DNA from: JBGSUE01 sp041753515
GTDB taxonomy: Bacteria; Patescibacteriota; Microgenomatia; UBA10105; UBA927
NCBI GenBank assembly: GCA_041753515.1
Contig: JBGSUE010000002.1
Location: 1-44,366, forward strand
DNA length: 44,366 bases
Direction: 5' to 3'
Within the stretch, counting starts at the first letter, position 1. The number at the start of each line of letters is the position of its first letter. Below, in pieces: positions 16,274-25,700 of this stretch. Under the pieces are notes generated by a model that worked only from the letters and a program-made list of their open reading frames with translations, was not told the DNA's origin and ran no database searches. The position numbers and the translations under genes are program-made.

Positions 16274-17071
16274 TCAGGTAAGAATCTTTTGCAGGATGGG
16301 GGTCACGATTTCTCCGGCTTTTACACCCAAAAACCCTTTGGGTAAAAGTTCGCGCGGCAGCTGTGGATCGTCTTTAAAAATAAACAGATATTCCAAAAGA
16401 TCGATGTGGTCAGGTATTGAATGGACACTTTTCAGCCACGTACTATACATCTCATTGAGTTTTTTTATATCGTATAGCTTGAGAAGTTCCTCAGCTACTG
16501 AGTTTTCCCCCATTTTCTGACCGGCATCAACAGATGAAACAATAAGACTGCCGAATATCCTCTCAGCCCTCATAAATGCCCGTATCTCATCGCCAGGATC
16601 ACTCACCCGCGCCCACAGGGAATCCATCAGCTTCACACATCCGATGCCGCGCACGAATGTCCGCAGCTTATCACGCTGGTTATGTCTGGTTTCAGGCACA
16701 TCATACGCCACCAGATACACCCGTCCGTCATACGGTATTTTTCTATTACCCTGCCAGAAAAGCGCTGCGGACAGCCTTTTTTTTCCCTCTGCGGTCAGCT
16801 CGGGCCACGCGGAAAGACCCCGCACGGATTGGGCTACATAGTCGCGTCTGCGCGCTTCCGCTATCATCCGCTTGATAAGCGGATACTCAAGGGACGACAG
16901 GAGGCTATCCTCCCCCACAGCCCGCTTCCACTCCCTATACGTTTTTCTTCTGCCTTTATGTATTGTATCCAGATACGCCACAATCCAGAGACCAAAATCG
17001 AGTGTGCGGGAAAACAACGCCTCCACCGTCCCGATAGCATGCTTCACCCTGGGATCTTTTAACTTCTCCAT
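16274..17071 (-). CDS. PaaX-like transcriptional regulator-type protein (265 aa)
   Basis: N-terminal winged-helix-like region (about residues 55-100, LTAEGKKRL wing) followed by a Cas2-like domain typical of PaaX proteins: RVYLVAYDVPETRHNQRDKL, then GCVKLMDSLWARV. PaaX of Proteobacteria represses phenylacetate catabolism. No such pathway is present here, and PaaX-like proteins of this kind are common in Patescibacteria with unknown targets. The start at 17071 is 8 nt from TATGAT (17080-17085, minus sense); leaderless. A role as DNA-binding regulator is inferred from the fold. Confidence 0.75.
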   Translation of the reverse strand: MEKLKDPRVKHAIGTVEALFSRTLDFGLWIVAYLDTIHKGRRKTYREWKRAVGEDSLLSSLEYPLIKRMIAEARRRDYVAQSVRGLSAWPELTAEGKKRLSAALFWQGNRKIPYDGRVYLVAYDVPETRHNQRDKLRTFVRGIGCVKLMDSLWARVSDPGDEIRAFMRAERIFGSLIVSSVDAGQKMGENSVAEELLKLYDIKKLNEMYSTWLKSVHSIPDHIDLLEYLFIFKDDPQLPRELLPKGFLGVKAGEIVTPILQKILT

Positions 17072-17161
17072 ACCTTTCTATCATACGTCCTGCTATTTCC
17101 ATTGTCAAAAAAGATGCAAAACGCGATATTTTTGACAACGTGGAATACTTTTTAGAGTATA

Positions 17162-17190
17162 TTTACAGAATAATCCCATAGTGATATACT
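17162..17190 (+). promoter_or_regulatory. Sigma-70-type promoter for the 17563 gene
   Basis: TTTACA (17162-17167), 17-nt spacer, TATACT (17185-17190). Start of transcription about 17197. Confidence 0.7.
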
Positions 17191-17196
17191 CCTCCC

Positions 17197-17562
17197 ATTC
17201 AATTGTGTTCCATGCACATTGACAGAACCTCAATGTAAAAATGAGTGCTTATCAGTCCGGAAATCATTCTTCCGGTTTTCAGGCTGATAAGCACTACAGA
17301 GTAGTTAAAACCAGTGGGCAGCTGGGCTTGTCAGAAGCATGTGCCGTACCGCACATGCCCTTAACACGCTTTTTGGGACTGTAGAGAATTCCGGCCTGGT
17401 ACACCGGACTACAGGAAATTCATCAAAGTCATATGGCGTTAACGGGAGCTAAATACGCACGCCACTTGTGCTTACCCGTTGCCATTCAACGAAGATCCTT
17501 CGCAAGGGTCCCTTTCGGAGTACACCATAAATTCAATTCAAAAAAATCCGAGAGGAGTTCAA
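17197..17562 (+). promoter_or_regulatory. Long structured 5' leader (about 366 nt)
   Basis: No reading frame of note. Several hairpins: agtgcttatcag (about 17243)/ctgataagcact (about 17282) with an inner ccgga/tccgg stem, gcatgtgc/gcacatgc (about 17337-17358) and aacggg/cccgtt (about 17439-17482). It ends in a Shine-Dalgarno sequence (aggag, 17553-17557). No known riboswitch class recognised. Confidence 0.55.
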
Positions 17563-18156
17563 ATGAACAATACACAAAAAGGACAAGCGCTGGTCCTGGT
17601 GGCAATCGGGCTCACCGCACTGGCCATCATCGCAATCTACACCATTAATGGCCAGCAATATCGCAGCATCAACGACCCCTTCGCCCAACAGGCAAGGGAG
17701 GATTTCGAAAACGCGGTGGAGAGTCTGGGAAACGATCAGGTCGCGATCGACTTGACCCAGGAGATGATCGCGGTTGACGAGCAGCTGCTTCGCTTCACGA
17801 TCACCGATACGGAATATATCCAACTGTTTGCAGACGCGATGGTTTTGCAGAGTACCAACGATCATCAACTCACGACCGCGTCCGGGGGCGTGCTTACCAT
17901 GCATCTGGGTGAAACCTGCGGCAACTGGAATTTCTTTGTCCCAGGTTTGCCAATGATGGACGAGACGTTCTGCCGAACAGAAAAGATGAACGTGTCCGAT
18001 CCTCAGCACCCCAGCAATGCCCTCACACGCCTCTTCCAAAAGTTGAGCACGGCAAAACAGGGTGCAAATCCCGAAACAATCCGGAGGATCGATGAAATGC
18101 TCCAGTTGATCCATGATGTCAAATTGAGTGTTTTGACCAAACTGTTGGGTGGTTAG
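17563..18156 (+). CDS. Putative secreted/pilin-like (TadE/TadG-type) protein (197 aa)
   Basis: The N terminus KGQALVLVAIGLTALAIIAI (residues 6-25) is a short basic segment followed by one hydrophobic helix, strongly like TadE/TadG-type Flp pilus proteins and pseudopilins, which keep this helix as a membrane anchor. The remainder is soluble with two cysteines (Cys near 122 and 139). No prepilin peptidase or Tad ATPase is nearby, so function is open. Start 17563: aggag lies 5 nt upstream and the longer frame from 17479 is discarded. It has a consensus promoter and a 366-nt leader. A hairpin follows the stop. Confidence 0.6.
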   Translation: MNNTQKGQALVLVAIGLTALAIIAIYTINGQQYRSINDPFAQQAREDFENAVESLGNDQVAIDLTQEMIAVDEQLLRFTITDTEYIQLFADAMVLQSTNDHQLTTASGGVLTMHLGETCGNWNFFVPGLPMMDETFCRTEKMNVSDPQHPSNALTRLFQKLSTAKQGANPETIRRIDEMLQLIHDVKLSVLTKLLGG

Positions 18157-18174
18157 CAAATTGAGGTTCTAACT

Positions 18175-18224
18175 TGTGGCTTGGAAAAGAGAGAGACTGC
18201 CCGTCTCACCCCTTCCAAGCCACA
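18175..18224 (+). terminator. Hairpin terminator-like structure after the 17563 gene
   Basis: Perfect 12-bp arms tgtggcttggaa (18175-18186)/ttccaagccaca (18213-18224), with an inner gagac/gtctc stem. No T tract, so Rho-independent termination is not certain. Confidence 0.55.
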
Positions 18225-18235
18225 GCACCACCATC

Positions 18236-18264
18236 TTGACAAATTTATCCCATAGTAATATAAT
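18236..18264 (+). promoter_or_regulatory. Consensus sigma-70-type promoter for the sortase gene
   Basis: TTGACA (18236-18241), 17-nt spacer, TATAAT (18259-18264): both hexamers perfect. The leader (about 18271-18350) consists largely of heptamer words in both orientations (gttcgtg/gttcgta/gttggta, then accacca/actaccg), able to fold back on itself. Confidence 0.85.
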
Positions 18265-18350
18265 TCACTTCAACAGTTCGTGGTTCGTAGTTGGTAGTTC
18301 ATAGAAAAACATGTATTTTACTACCGACCATTTACCACCAACTACCGACC

Positions 18351-19604
18351 ATGATCCAATCAAGCGGCACCATCTTCATCTCCACCAAAATGCCGGACGG
18401 AAAAATCCGCAAAACTGCCGTGCCCAAAGCGGACAATTATTTTGTCGACGCCTCCGTCAACCCTCCGGTTGTGAAGCCAATCACAAATTACCAATCACCC
18501 ATCACTCATAACCCATCACCAATTGCCAAACTCCAATCACCTGTCCAACCACGAACCACAAACCACGAACCACAATCCAAACAGTATTCTACACAAAACG
18601 GCCGTGACGGCCTCAAACAGATGAGCACACAACCTTTTGTCCCGCGTCCGTTCCCCCGCCCTCCTATAAAACAGACTTCTGCCCATTCAGTACCTGTGGG
18701 TTTTACTGTCAAACCGTATACTATTCCTGATTTCAATGTTGACATACCAAAAGTCATTGAAACACCAAAAACTGAGTCTGTGTCAGAAATTGTGCCTGAA
18801 TCACCCATCCCTGAGCCTATACCTCTGCCCATATCCACACAAAAACAGTCATTTTCATCCGTCAGTGCGGATACGGCGCTCCGGCTCAAAGCGCGCCGGG
18901 AAAAACGGCTGCATGCAAAAAGCCGCTCCATGCCCCTGCAGGCAAAAATCGGCGCCGGCATCCTGGCCGCATCGCTGATCGGCATGGCCGTTCCCTGGGT
19001 CAATAAAGCGTATATGGAATCGTATTTCATAGCCAAAAAAGCATCCGATGTGGTTGAGGCTGCCGCCGGGCCAACCGTGAGTTTTGCTGCACTCCCACCG
19101 GCCGTGCCTGTCCGGTTTAATCCACTCATTACCCCGGGCGGCGACCCGATTATCCCCTATTCCACCCATTTCGGCCTTATCATCCCAAAAATCGGGGTCA
19201 ATGCGAAAGTTCTGGAAGACGTGAATCCTGCCTCAAGAACCGAGTACAACAAAGCGCTCGAAAATGCAGTTGCCCACTCCTCCACCAGCCATACGCCGGA
19301 TGAGACAGGGACTGTCTACCTGTTTTCCCACGACACAAATTACGAATGGTTCGTCAAATCCTTGAATGCCATCTTCTATCTGGTCAAAGAGCTTGAAGTC
19401 GGCGACTACATCGTGGTCATCTACCGCGATGTCCGCTACACCTACCGGATGACGGACCGCCGCGTGGTTAAACCAACGGACGTGTCATATCTCGTACCGG
19501 ATACCTCAAAAAAGAACCTGATCCTCCAGACCTGTTGGCCGCCCGGGAGTACTACCCAACGGCTGTTAATTTTCGCTGATTTGGTTGATACACAAGTTTT
19601 ATAA
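18351..19604 (+). CDS. Sortase with long N-terminal extension (417 aa)
   Basis: Transpeptidase that cleaves an LPxTG-like motif and attaches the protein to a cell-surface acceptor. Catalytic His327 (YLFSHD), Cys395 (LILQTCWPPG) and Arg404 (TTQRLLIF) are all present in the C-terminal sortase fold (about 270-417). A transmembrane helix (about residues 204-222) precedes it. Residues 1-195 are a Pro/Ser/Thr-rich cytoplasmic-side extension that includes a heptameric repeat block (18481-18578). Start 18351 (IQSSGTIF...): the longer frame from 18291 runs through the repeat-rich leader. The next gene encodes a protein ending in an LPVAG sorting signal, its likely substrate. Confidence 0.92.
   Translation: MIQSSGTIFISTKMPDGKIRKTAVPKADNYFVDASVNPPVVKPITNYQSPITHNPSPIAKLQSPVQPRTTNHEPQSKQYSTQNGRDGLKQMSTQPFVPRPFPRPPIKQTSAHSVPVGFTVKPYTIPDFNVDIPKVIETPKTESVSEIVPESPIPEPIPLPISTQKQSFSSVSADTALRLKARREKRLHAKSRSMPLQAKIGAGILAASLIGMAVPWVNKAYMESYFIAKKASDVVEAAAGPTVSFAALPPAVPVRFNPLITPGGDPIIPYSTHFGLIIPKIGVNAKVLEDVNPASRTEYNKALENAVAHSSTSHTPDETGTVYLFSHDTNYEWFVKSLNAIFYLVKELEVGDYIVVIYRDVRYTYRMTDRRVVKPTDVSYLVPDTSKKNLILQTCWPPGSTTQRLLIFADLVDTQVL
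18481..18578. repeat. Heptameric repeat block inside the sortase gene
   Basis: Degenerate 7-nt words (ccatcac, taccaat, cacgaac, cacaaac) across nearly 100 nt, read in frame as an Asn/Thr/Pro/Ser-rich stretch in the cytoplasmic extension. Confidence 0.75.
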
Positions 19605-19614
19605 CCCATAGTAC

Positions 19615-19643
19615 TTGACAAACTGTTTTTCTTATGCTATAGT
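19615..19643 (+). promoter_or_regulatory. Sigma-70-type promoter for the LPVAG surface protein gene
   Basis: TTGACA (19615-19620), 17-nt spacer, TATAGT (19638-19643); leader about 75 nt with Shine-Dalgarno aaggaag (19711-19717). Confidence 0.75.
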
Positions 19644-19724
19644 TGCACAATTCTAACGGGAAACCGTTGAAATAATATAAAAATATCGCGTCCTGCCAAT
19701 ATAAAAATGAAAGGAAGTGACTGT

Positions 19725-20393
19725 ATGAACACAAAAACTATTGCTCTTACACTTGCTGCATCAGCTCTTCTGTCCTTCGGGGCAATGGGTGTTTATGCAG
19801 ACGACTGTACCACGGATTACGGCGGTACAACCACATGCAAACCGACCGACCTGTTCATCAACAAACAGATCCAGGATCCGGTATCGGGAGAGTATGTCGA
19901 AAACGTGACAACTCCCAAATTCAGTCAGGGAAATACGGTTGTTTACAAACTTATAGTGACAAATTCATCCAACCAGGTATTGACCGGTGTCAAAGTGGTG
20001 GACAATGCGCCGGACAATCTGGAAATCACGGATGCACAGGCGCCGTATACCAATGCGCACGAATTCGTGAAGAAATTCGAAATTTCCGAAAACAAAAAGC
20101 AGATTACGTTCTATCTGGACGAAATGAATGTGGGCCAGGTCAAGGAAATGTATATCTGGATGAAATTCGTCGGGCCTTACCCGAGCGAGGACCAATTCTG
20201 CCGGGACAACTGGGCAACGGCCACGGCTGTGGAGCGCCCAAATGGGGACCGCAATTTCGCCCGGGCATGTGTGACCAACAAAGTGCTGGGCACAACCACA
20301 CTGCCTGTGGCTGGCGCCGAAGATTTGCTCATGATGGCACCGTTTGCTCTCTCAGCTTTGGGAGGCATGGCGCTCATGAGGAAACGCAAATAA
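19725..20393 (+). CDS. Sortase-anchored surface protein with LPVAG sorting signal (222 aa)
   Basis: Signal peptide (residues 1-27, cleavage likely after VYA). Then a DUF11/isopeptide-type beta-sandwich region (about 38-140; NTVVYKLIVTNSSNQVLTGV, VVDNAPDNLEI). The C-terminal cell-wall sorting signal has LPVAG (193-197), a hydrophobic helix (about 200-217) and RKRK at the end. The start at 19725 is set by the Shine-Dalgarno sequence; the frame from 19707 adds six residues that overlap it. It lies directly downstream of the sortase gene but with its own promoter, as expected for an abundant substrate. Paired cysteines may form disulphides outside the cell. Confidence 0.9.
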   Translation: MNTKTIALTLAASALLSFGAMGVYADDCTTDYGGTTTCKPTDLFINKQIQDPVSGEYVENVTTPKFSQGNTVVYKLIVTNSSNQVLTGVKVVDNAPDNLEITDAQAPYTNAHEFVKKFEISENKKQITFYLDEMNVGQVKEMYIWMKFVGPYPSEDQFCRDNWATATAVERPNGDRNFARACVTNKVLGTTTLPVAGAEDLLMMAPFALSALGGMALMRKRK

Positions 20394-20399
20394 CTCGCC

Positions 20400-20474
20400 T
20401 GTCATTCTGAGCCGCCCGAAGGGCGAGCGAAGAATCTCATCTTGACTGGATCCTTCGTTTCACTCAGGATGACA
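20400..20474. repeat. REP-like repeat TGTCATTCTGA...TCAGGATGACA (75 bp)
   Basis: Ends are exact family ends, with internal gaagaatctc/gatccttcg pairing. It follows the LPVAG gene stop by 6 nt. Confidence 0.9.
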
Positions 20475-20502
20475 AGAACACACAAATCGAACATATAAAA
20501 AC

Positions 20503-20527
20503 AAACAGGTCCTCCGGGGCCTGTTTT
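20503..20527. terminator. Bidirectional Rho-independent terminator
   Basis: Stem aaacaggtcc (20503-20512)/gggcctgttt (20517-20526) with a tetraloop, T-rich on both sides. It separates the LPVAG gene from the convergent hicA. Confidence 0.75.
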
Positions 20528-20535
20528 GGTTGATT

Positions 20536-20754
20536 TTACCGGGCAATTTCCTCTCGATCAATACCGGCTTCATTAAGAAGTGATATGAGAGTACCTTTCT
20601 TAATATCCTTCAAGTGATACGGTACGACTGCACGTCGTCCTGTTGACGAGTGATACATGATGATATGGCTTCCAGTCGTATGATCCTTCACAAATCCGAT
20701 CTTTTGAAGTCTTTTGATGAGTTGTCTGGGCGTTAAAACAGGCAGTTTAGGCAT
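20536..20754 (-). CDS. hicA: HicA-type mRNA interferase toxin
   Basis: 72-aa double-stranded-RNA-binding-like toxin. The family cleaves mRNA independently of the ribosome. Landmarks: TPRQLIKRLQKIGFV, then TTGSHIIMYH with the catalytic His30, then VVPYH. It overlaps the hicB reading frame by 8 bp (hicB first), the usual tight coupling when the antitoxin leads. Terminator at 20503-20527. Confidence 0.95.
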   Translation of the reverse strand: MPKLPVLTPRQLIKRLQKIGFVKDHTTGSHIIMYHSSTGRRAVVPYHLKDIKKGTLISLLNEAGIDREEIAR

Positions 20755-20998
20755 ACACGACCGGCCCGGGAAACCCTACAGACATACTGGAGATAAACGA
20801 ATCATTGTCGCTGGGCACCGGCTCATTGTGCTTTTTCAGGCTCTCAATATACCCTGCAATTGCATCAGCTGCCATAGTCTTAGCTTCATCCAATGATTTT
20901 CCATAGGTCACACAACCTGGAAGTGTAGGCACGGATACTGTATAGCCTCCCTCAGGCTCACTTTTATAGATAACATGATAGTTCTGTACGTTTGTCAT
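20747..20998 (-). CDS. hicB: HicB-type antitoxin
   Basis: 83-aa partner that blocks HicA. The N-terminal degenerate RNase H-like fold EGGYTVSVPTLPGCVTYGKS is followed by the helix SLDEAKTMAADAIAGYIESL. No C-terminal DNA-binding domain is present, so autoregulation, if any, is not obvious. TATACT (21007-21012, minus sense) lies 8 nt before the ATG; leaderless. Confidence 0.95.
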   Translation of the reverse strand: MTNVQNYHVIYKSEPEGGYTVSVPTLPGCVTYGKSLDEAKTMAADAIAGYIESLKKHNEPVPSDNDSFISSMSVGFPGPVVYA

Positions 20999-21098
20999 AT
21001 AACTCTAGTATACCATAAGCAGTATCTGTGAAATTTACATAATCTTATAACACTTTTCACACGAGGCTGAATTCAAAATCCTTACAAGTCCTATAGAC

Positions 21099-21127
21099 TT
21101 GACAAAAACTGTTATATGATGTATACT
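21099..21127 (+). promoter_or_regulatory. Sigma-70-type promoter for the 21651 gene
   Basis: TTGACA (21099-21104), 17-nt spacer, TATACT (21122-21127). The nearest sensible start codon is over 500 nt downstream. Confidence 0.75.
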
Positions 21128-21133
21128 GCCCCA

Positions 21134-21650
21134 AATCATAAAAGCCTGCCGGCTGAAAGAAAAAAAGAAATGACCGGCGGGCCCAAGAAAGCCCGCCTTT
21201 ATAGTGGGCAGAAGATTAACAAATTAACAGGATGCTTTGACAAGGTCGGATCCGGCAGTTGCCGGATGAGACCTTATAGGAAATGAAAATTTTCGGAAAC
21301 GTGTCCGGCAACTGACGGATACCTTCCCGGGAGTCTTAACCTGGGGATGCAGACAAACAGTTGGTGTTTCTGAGTACAGGGATTACCCTGACACTCGGAT
21401 ACGTCAAACATACATCTATATCGTGTGCTGTACATTAAAAATTTCAGTCCTAATACTACTTACTAATTTGGGAATGGGAAAAACGGAAGGTGGATACAGC
21501 ATGGGAGAGTCTTGGGGACGCACGTGGTTGTGAGTGACGGCTAAGCAAACGGCAGGCTGCTTATCAAGACCTCATAGCCACATTCGTCCTTCAAGACGAG
21601 AGAGAAATCTCTATCCCCCAAAACGTTCATAGAGAAAGGATAAAATCATC
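21134..21650 (+). promoter_or_regulatory. Very long structured 5' leader (about 517 nt)
   Basis: No convincing reading frame. It contains GC-rich inverted repeats (gccggc/gccgg- and gcgggc/gcccgc-type pairs, about 21148-21196), one 34-bp palindrome of the dispersed family (21242-21275) and a Shine-Dalgarno-like aaagga (21635-21640). No match to tmRNA, RNase P RNA, 6S RNA or a riboswitch that I can recognise; a separate non-coding RNA within it is possible. Confidence 0.5.
21242..21275. repeat. 34-bp near-perfect palindrome (dispersed family)
   Basis: aaggtc...gacctt ends and a centre ccggca/tgccgg; two mismatches between arms. It lies inside the long leader. Confidence 0.8.
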
Positions 21651-22349
21651 ATGAACGCAAAACTGTTCCGCTTACTGTCTCTGGCTCTGATCCTCTTGGC
21701 TGGAATGTGGCCGAATGCCTCAGTCCATGCACAGACGGGGAATGAGCCCTTCCTCTGCGAGATCGGTTCGCAGAATGTGGTGAAGGCCGGGCAAACCTTC
21801 GCTAGTGAGCCTTGCACGCCAAACACAGTCAAGTACGCTCTCGACATCAACCACGTCGTGACGCGCTATGATGACTGGGCGAAGGCTGAAGAGCACCGCG
21901 GTGGTGTGGCAGCTACCTATTGGATCGAAGAACTGCCGGTAAACACCACGGAAGACGCTCTTCTTCCTGCCTCGAGTGTCGGAAACGCCTATGCAGCATT
22001 CGACTGCACTGGCGAAACCCCGGCCATCTACAGTCCAACAACCCCTCTGCCTCCGAAATCGCCCTGCGATGGAGTGCTTGAGTACAAGTCTGTTGACCCC
22101 TGGGCCGGTGGATGCACTGGCGGATTTGGGGATCCGAGGTGTTCTTTCGGATTTGAACAATGGATGACCTACGACGAAGTACTCGACTACAATCGGGTGC
22201 ATAATTTCGATCGTGGCTCTGTTTGGGTGCCAAAGATGAATGAAGCCAAGCACCGTAAAGTTTCGTCCGAAACACCCGCTGGCGCTGAAACCTTCACCTT
22301 CACGACCGCGGCATCATGGGGGCGTCCGGAACCCTTGTCCATGCATTAA
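21651..22349 (+). CDS. Secreted Cys-containing protein, unknown function (232 aa)
   Basis: A signal peptide (residues 1-27, cleavage likely after VHA) is followed by a soluble, mostly beta/loop-like protein with six cysteines in the mature part, suggesting disulphides outside the cell. Trp/Tyr/Gly-rich. No family recognised. The start is supported by aaagga 10 nt upstream and by the signal peptide. It is expressed from a consensus promoter with a leader of about 517 nt, the longest in the window. A possible second gene starts 17 nt past the stop. Confidence 0.75.
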   Translation: MNAKLFRLLSLALILLAGMWPNASVHAQTGNEPFLCEIGSQNVVKAGQTFASEPCTPNTVKYALDINHVVTRYDDWAKAEEHRGGVAATYWIEELPVNTTEDALLPASSVGNAYAAFDCTGETPAIYSPTTPLPPKSPCDGVLEYKSVDPWAGGCTGGFGDPRCSFGFEQWMTYDEVLDYNRVHNFDRGSVWVPKMNEAKHRKVSSETPAGAETFTFTTAASWGRPEPLSMH

Positions 22350-22366
22350 GCTGTAAAACTCCATTT

Positions 22367-22699
22367 ATGGTGAGCCGGAACATGTCTCAAATACTTGAAA
22401 ATGGCGATGTGAACAGTGCACTGAAAGCAAACAACGTTTATCTCTCTGCGTTGATGTTTCCGCTCACTAAGAATGGTATGGGAAAAATTCTCAATACTGT
22501 CAAAAACGGAAAACTGCTTCACACTCTTGGCAATATTTCGCGCAGCATCGCAAAAGCCCGGTCGATCCAAAAACAGTCCGAATACCTTCTCGGCCAAATG
22601 GATAAATTGACGACCAATACGGAATTGTCCGGATCACAGACAATGAGCATTGGGCGTTTGGCTGTACCAGCACTCAGATATATTTCTGGTAACTCCTGA
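22367..22699 (+). CDS. Possible small protein (110 aa), uncertain
   Basis: Open frame with ordinary codon use. The frame is open from 22316, overlapping the secreted-protein gene, but the ATG at 22367 just after that stop is the more natural start. Basic, soluble, predicted helical; no motif. It could be translated by coupling to the upstream gene or be the remnant of a larger gene. No Shine-Dalgarno sequence. Confidence 0.4.
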   Translation: MVSRNMSQILENGDVNSALKANNVYLSALMFPLTKNGMGKILNTVKNGKLLHTLGNISRSIAKARSIQKQSEYLLGQMDKLTTNTELSGSQTMSIGRLAVPALRYISGNS

Positions 22700-22736
22700 C
22701 ACACCCCGCTTACTGCGATGGTACAATAGAATGTGC

Positions 22737-25700
22737 ATGTGGAGAAAGTATAGTACCAGTATAGTGAAACGCTTCGACCTGATCGTTCTGCTGACTGTTT
22801 TTTTCCTGATTGCTTCTGCAAACTTTGAACCCGGTATGTGGCTATCCGGATGGGATAATCTTCACCCGGAGTTCAACCCGTGGACGAATATTACCCGCAC
22901 TCTGTCGGGTGTTTGGCAGGAACACCAGAATCTCGGTCACGTCGGCGGACATGGATATGCTGCGACACTTATCCATTCTCTCATGATCGTCTTCCTTCAG
23001 TATTTCCTGCCGGCCGACGCACCGCGAATGGTCTTTATGCTTCTGTCACTTCTTGCCGGTGGTCTGGGCGCACGGTCTCTCGTGTTGTATCTGTTGCACA
23101 CACAACCCGAATGGATAAAACGGACTGCTGCAACATTTGCAGGCCTCTGGTATATGCTCAATCTGGGCACAATCCAGAATTTCTATATTCCTCTTGAGGC
23201 CTTCACGATTCACTTTGCCCTTCTGCCTTGGCAAATTCTTACGCTTATCAGATACCTGAATCAACCGGCCAAAAAAACGTTTCTTTATCTGTTAATCGCC
23301 AACATTTTTGCCATACCCGCAGGTTTTATACCACCCCTGTTTGTCGTAACAGTCATCAGTTATGGAGTGCTCATTGCGTATAAACTCTTTCAGCATCCGC
23401 ACATCCACTATGCCAAAACAGCAGGTTCTGCAGCTGCGGCAATCATTTGCGTTCACGCATTCTGGTTCATTCCGGTACTCAACTACAGTCTGAGCCCAAG
23501 CCAACAGGAATACCTGAACTCGTATGCAAACCTCACAACGACTGGCGATTTTATTTCCCAAAACAAAGCATTCGGCGATCTAGCACACGTAGCTATCCTC
23601 AAAGGCTTCTATTTTAACGCCCAAGATAGCGAGCAGCTCGGCGTGACATTCAAAATTTTTTCACCATGGGAAGACCATCTCAATAAACCTTTTGTCATCA
23701 TAATCGGATATGTATTATTTGGATTCACTGTACTGGGTACGATACTGGCATTTCTGCGGCCGACGAAACTCCATTGGTCTACCCCCGTCGCGTTACTAGG
23801 ATTACTTTCATTTACGGCACTTGCCACAGACATACCTTTTTTCTCCTCCGTATCCAGCTTTCTTCAAAACACCATTCCGGTATTCCGTCAGGCGTTTCGG
23901 ATAGCATTTACTAAATTTTCCGTGAGCGCTTCTCTTTGGTACAGCGCACTGGCTGCATACGGATTGTCTCACCTGCTTATACATATTCAGATTTTTCGAT
24001 ATAAAAAAACCATTGCATCGGTTATCTCGACGGCTCTTCTGGTCGCAATACTCTGGTACTCGTACCCTGTGTTCTGGGGTCATTTATTCTATCGACGGGC
24101 TAAATTGGATATCCCGAAATCCTATTTCCAGCTTATGGATTTTTTCCAAAATCAAGCCCCGGGAGAACGGATCGCCAACTTTGCCCAAGGGTGGCGCACC
24201 GGATGGGTCATATATAACTGGGGATACAGCGGGTCGGGTTTTTTGTGGTACGGCATACCCCAACCCATTACGGACCGGTCTTTTGATGTTTGGAGCAAAT
24301 ACAACGAAAACTACTACTGGGAAATAAGCAGCGCCTTGGATGCCAATGATTTTTCCCACTTCGATTCGATTATGGACAAATATAATATCAGGTGGCTCAT
24401 ACTGGACTACAACACCCGGCCGTACACGACAGGGAGCGAAGTATCCAAACTCTATAATATTGACAATCATGTACAAAATACCGCGCAGTATAGCCATGTA
24501 CAAACATTCAAAGATAACCGTATTCAGCCAATCCATGTATACCGATATACACCTACAAACACAGTTACACCCAACATCCAATTGCTACAAGGTATGCCGA
24601 ATATTCTGCCGGTTTATGCATATAACGATCGGGATATAGCGTATTTACAGCACAATGAGTATGTATCGGATACGGAAATTCCTGCAGATTACGTGTACCC
24701 ATTCAGAAGTCTTTTTTCATCTCGATCACCCTCACAAAACGAAATTGGCATACAGGATTCTGAAAATGAGATCACTTTTTCAACAGAATTTAGCACAAAA
24801 AACGATATGAACGTTATGCTTCCCGATTTTCTTTCACTTGAATCATTTGTACCGGCAAAGATTGAAACCATATCTGATTCAACCAGTGTCACATTAGTCC
24901 TAAAAATACTTTATCCGCAGATTCAAATCAACAGTCAGCCAGTCAGTGTACAGGAATCACAAATCCAATTATTCAGTATCCCACAAAATCTGAAAGGTTC
25001 TGACATTTCTGTTAACGGAGTCCGCATTCCTCTTGAATCAATAAACAGTGCATTTTTTCAGTTATACACGAAGGAGCTAAATACTATCAGTACATCAGAT
25101 ACTTCCGGAAAATATTATTCGCGGGAGATTACGCTTACTCATGAAAACATATTTCAAACACTACCTATATTTCCTGTGATCAAAAATCAAACAAACACGC
25201 TTACTGTCACCATACCAAAAAACTCTTTCGCTTCGTATAACAGCTTGATGCAGGGGGATTTTAAGGAATATACCAGCAACCGATGTGATATTACTGTCGA
25301 TACATCTGAAAACAACAGGACATGGATACAGGATAAGAATCCGCATTGGAAATTTAACGCAACAGGCGGCACAAGCTGTCTGTCCCTGTATTTACCTGAT
25401 CTCAATCAGGCATCTGGATATCTTGTGAAAACCGTATCAAGAAATAAAAACGGGAGACAATTACAACTAATCCTAGAAAATCTTACCACAAATCTGACTG
25501 ATCTTGATCTTCTTCTGCCCAATTCTATGGATTGGTACACTTCGTATACTATCCAACAACCGGAAAGAAATGACGGGATCGGATATTCTGTAAAATTATA
25601 CAATAAATCCTTAAACAGATTCCCTACTACAAACGATGTATCCGAATTTTCTATCTGGCCAATTCCATACAACTGGCTGAAAAATATTTCAGTAACGGAT

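Noticed and set aside
16682..17135. Plus-strand frames across the PaaX-like gene
   Set aside because: The opposite strand has a continuous 265-codon frame with PaaX family motifs and a -10 box at the start.
21134..21650. tmRNA, RNase P RNA or 6S RNA within the long leader
   Set aside because: No tRNA-like end, no GAGGAAAGTCC-type or ACAGAAA-type core, and no long 6S-like bubble helix was found by eye.
22316..22366. Start of the small 22367-22699 gene at 22316
   Set aside because: It would overlap the secreted-protein gene by 34 nt in another frame with no signals; the ATG after the stop is more natural.
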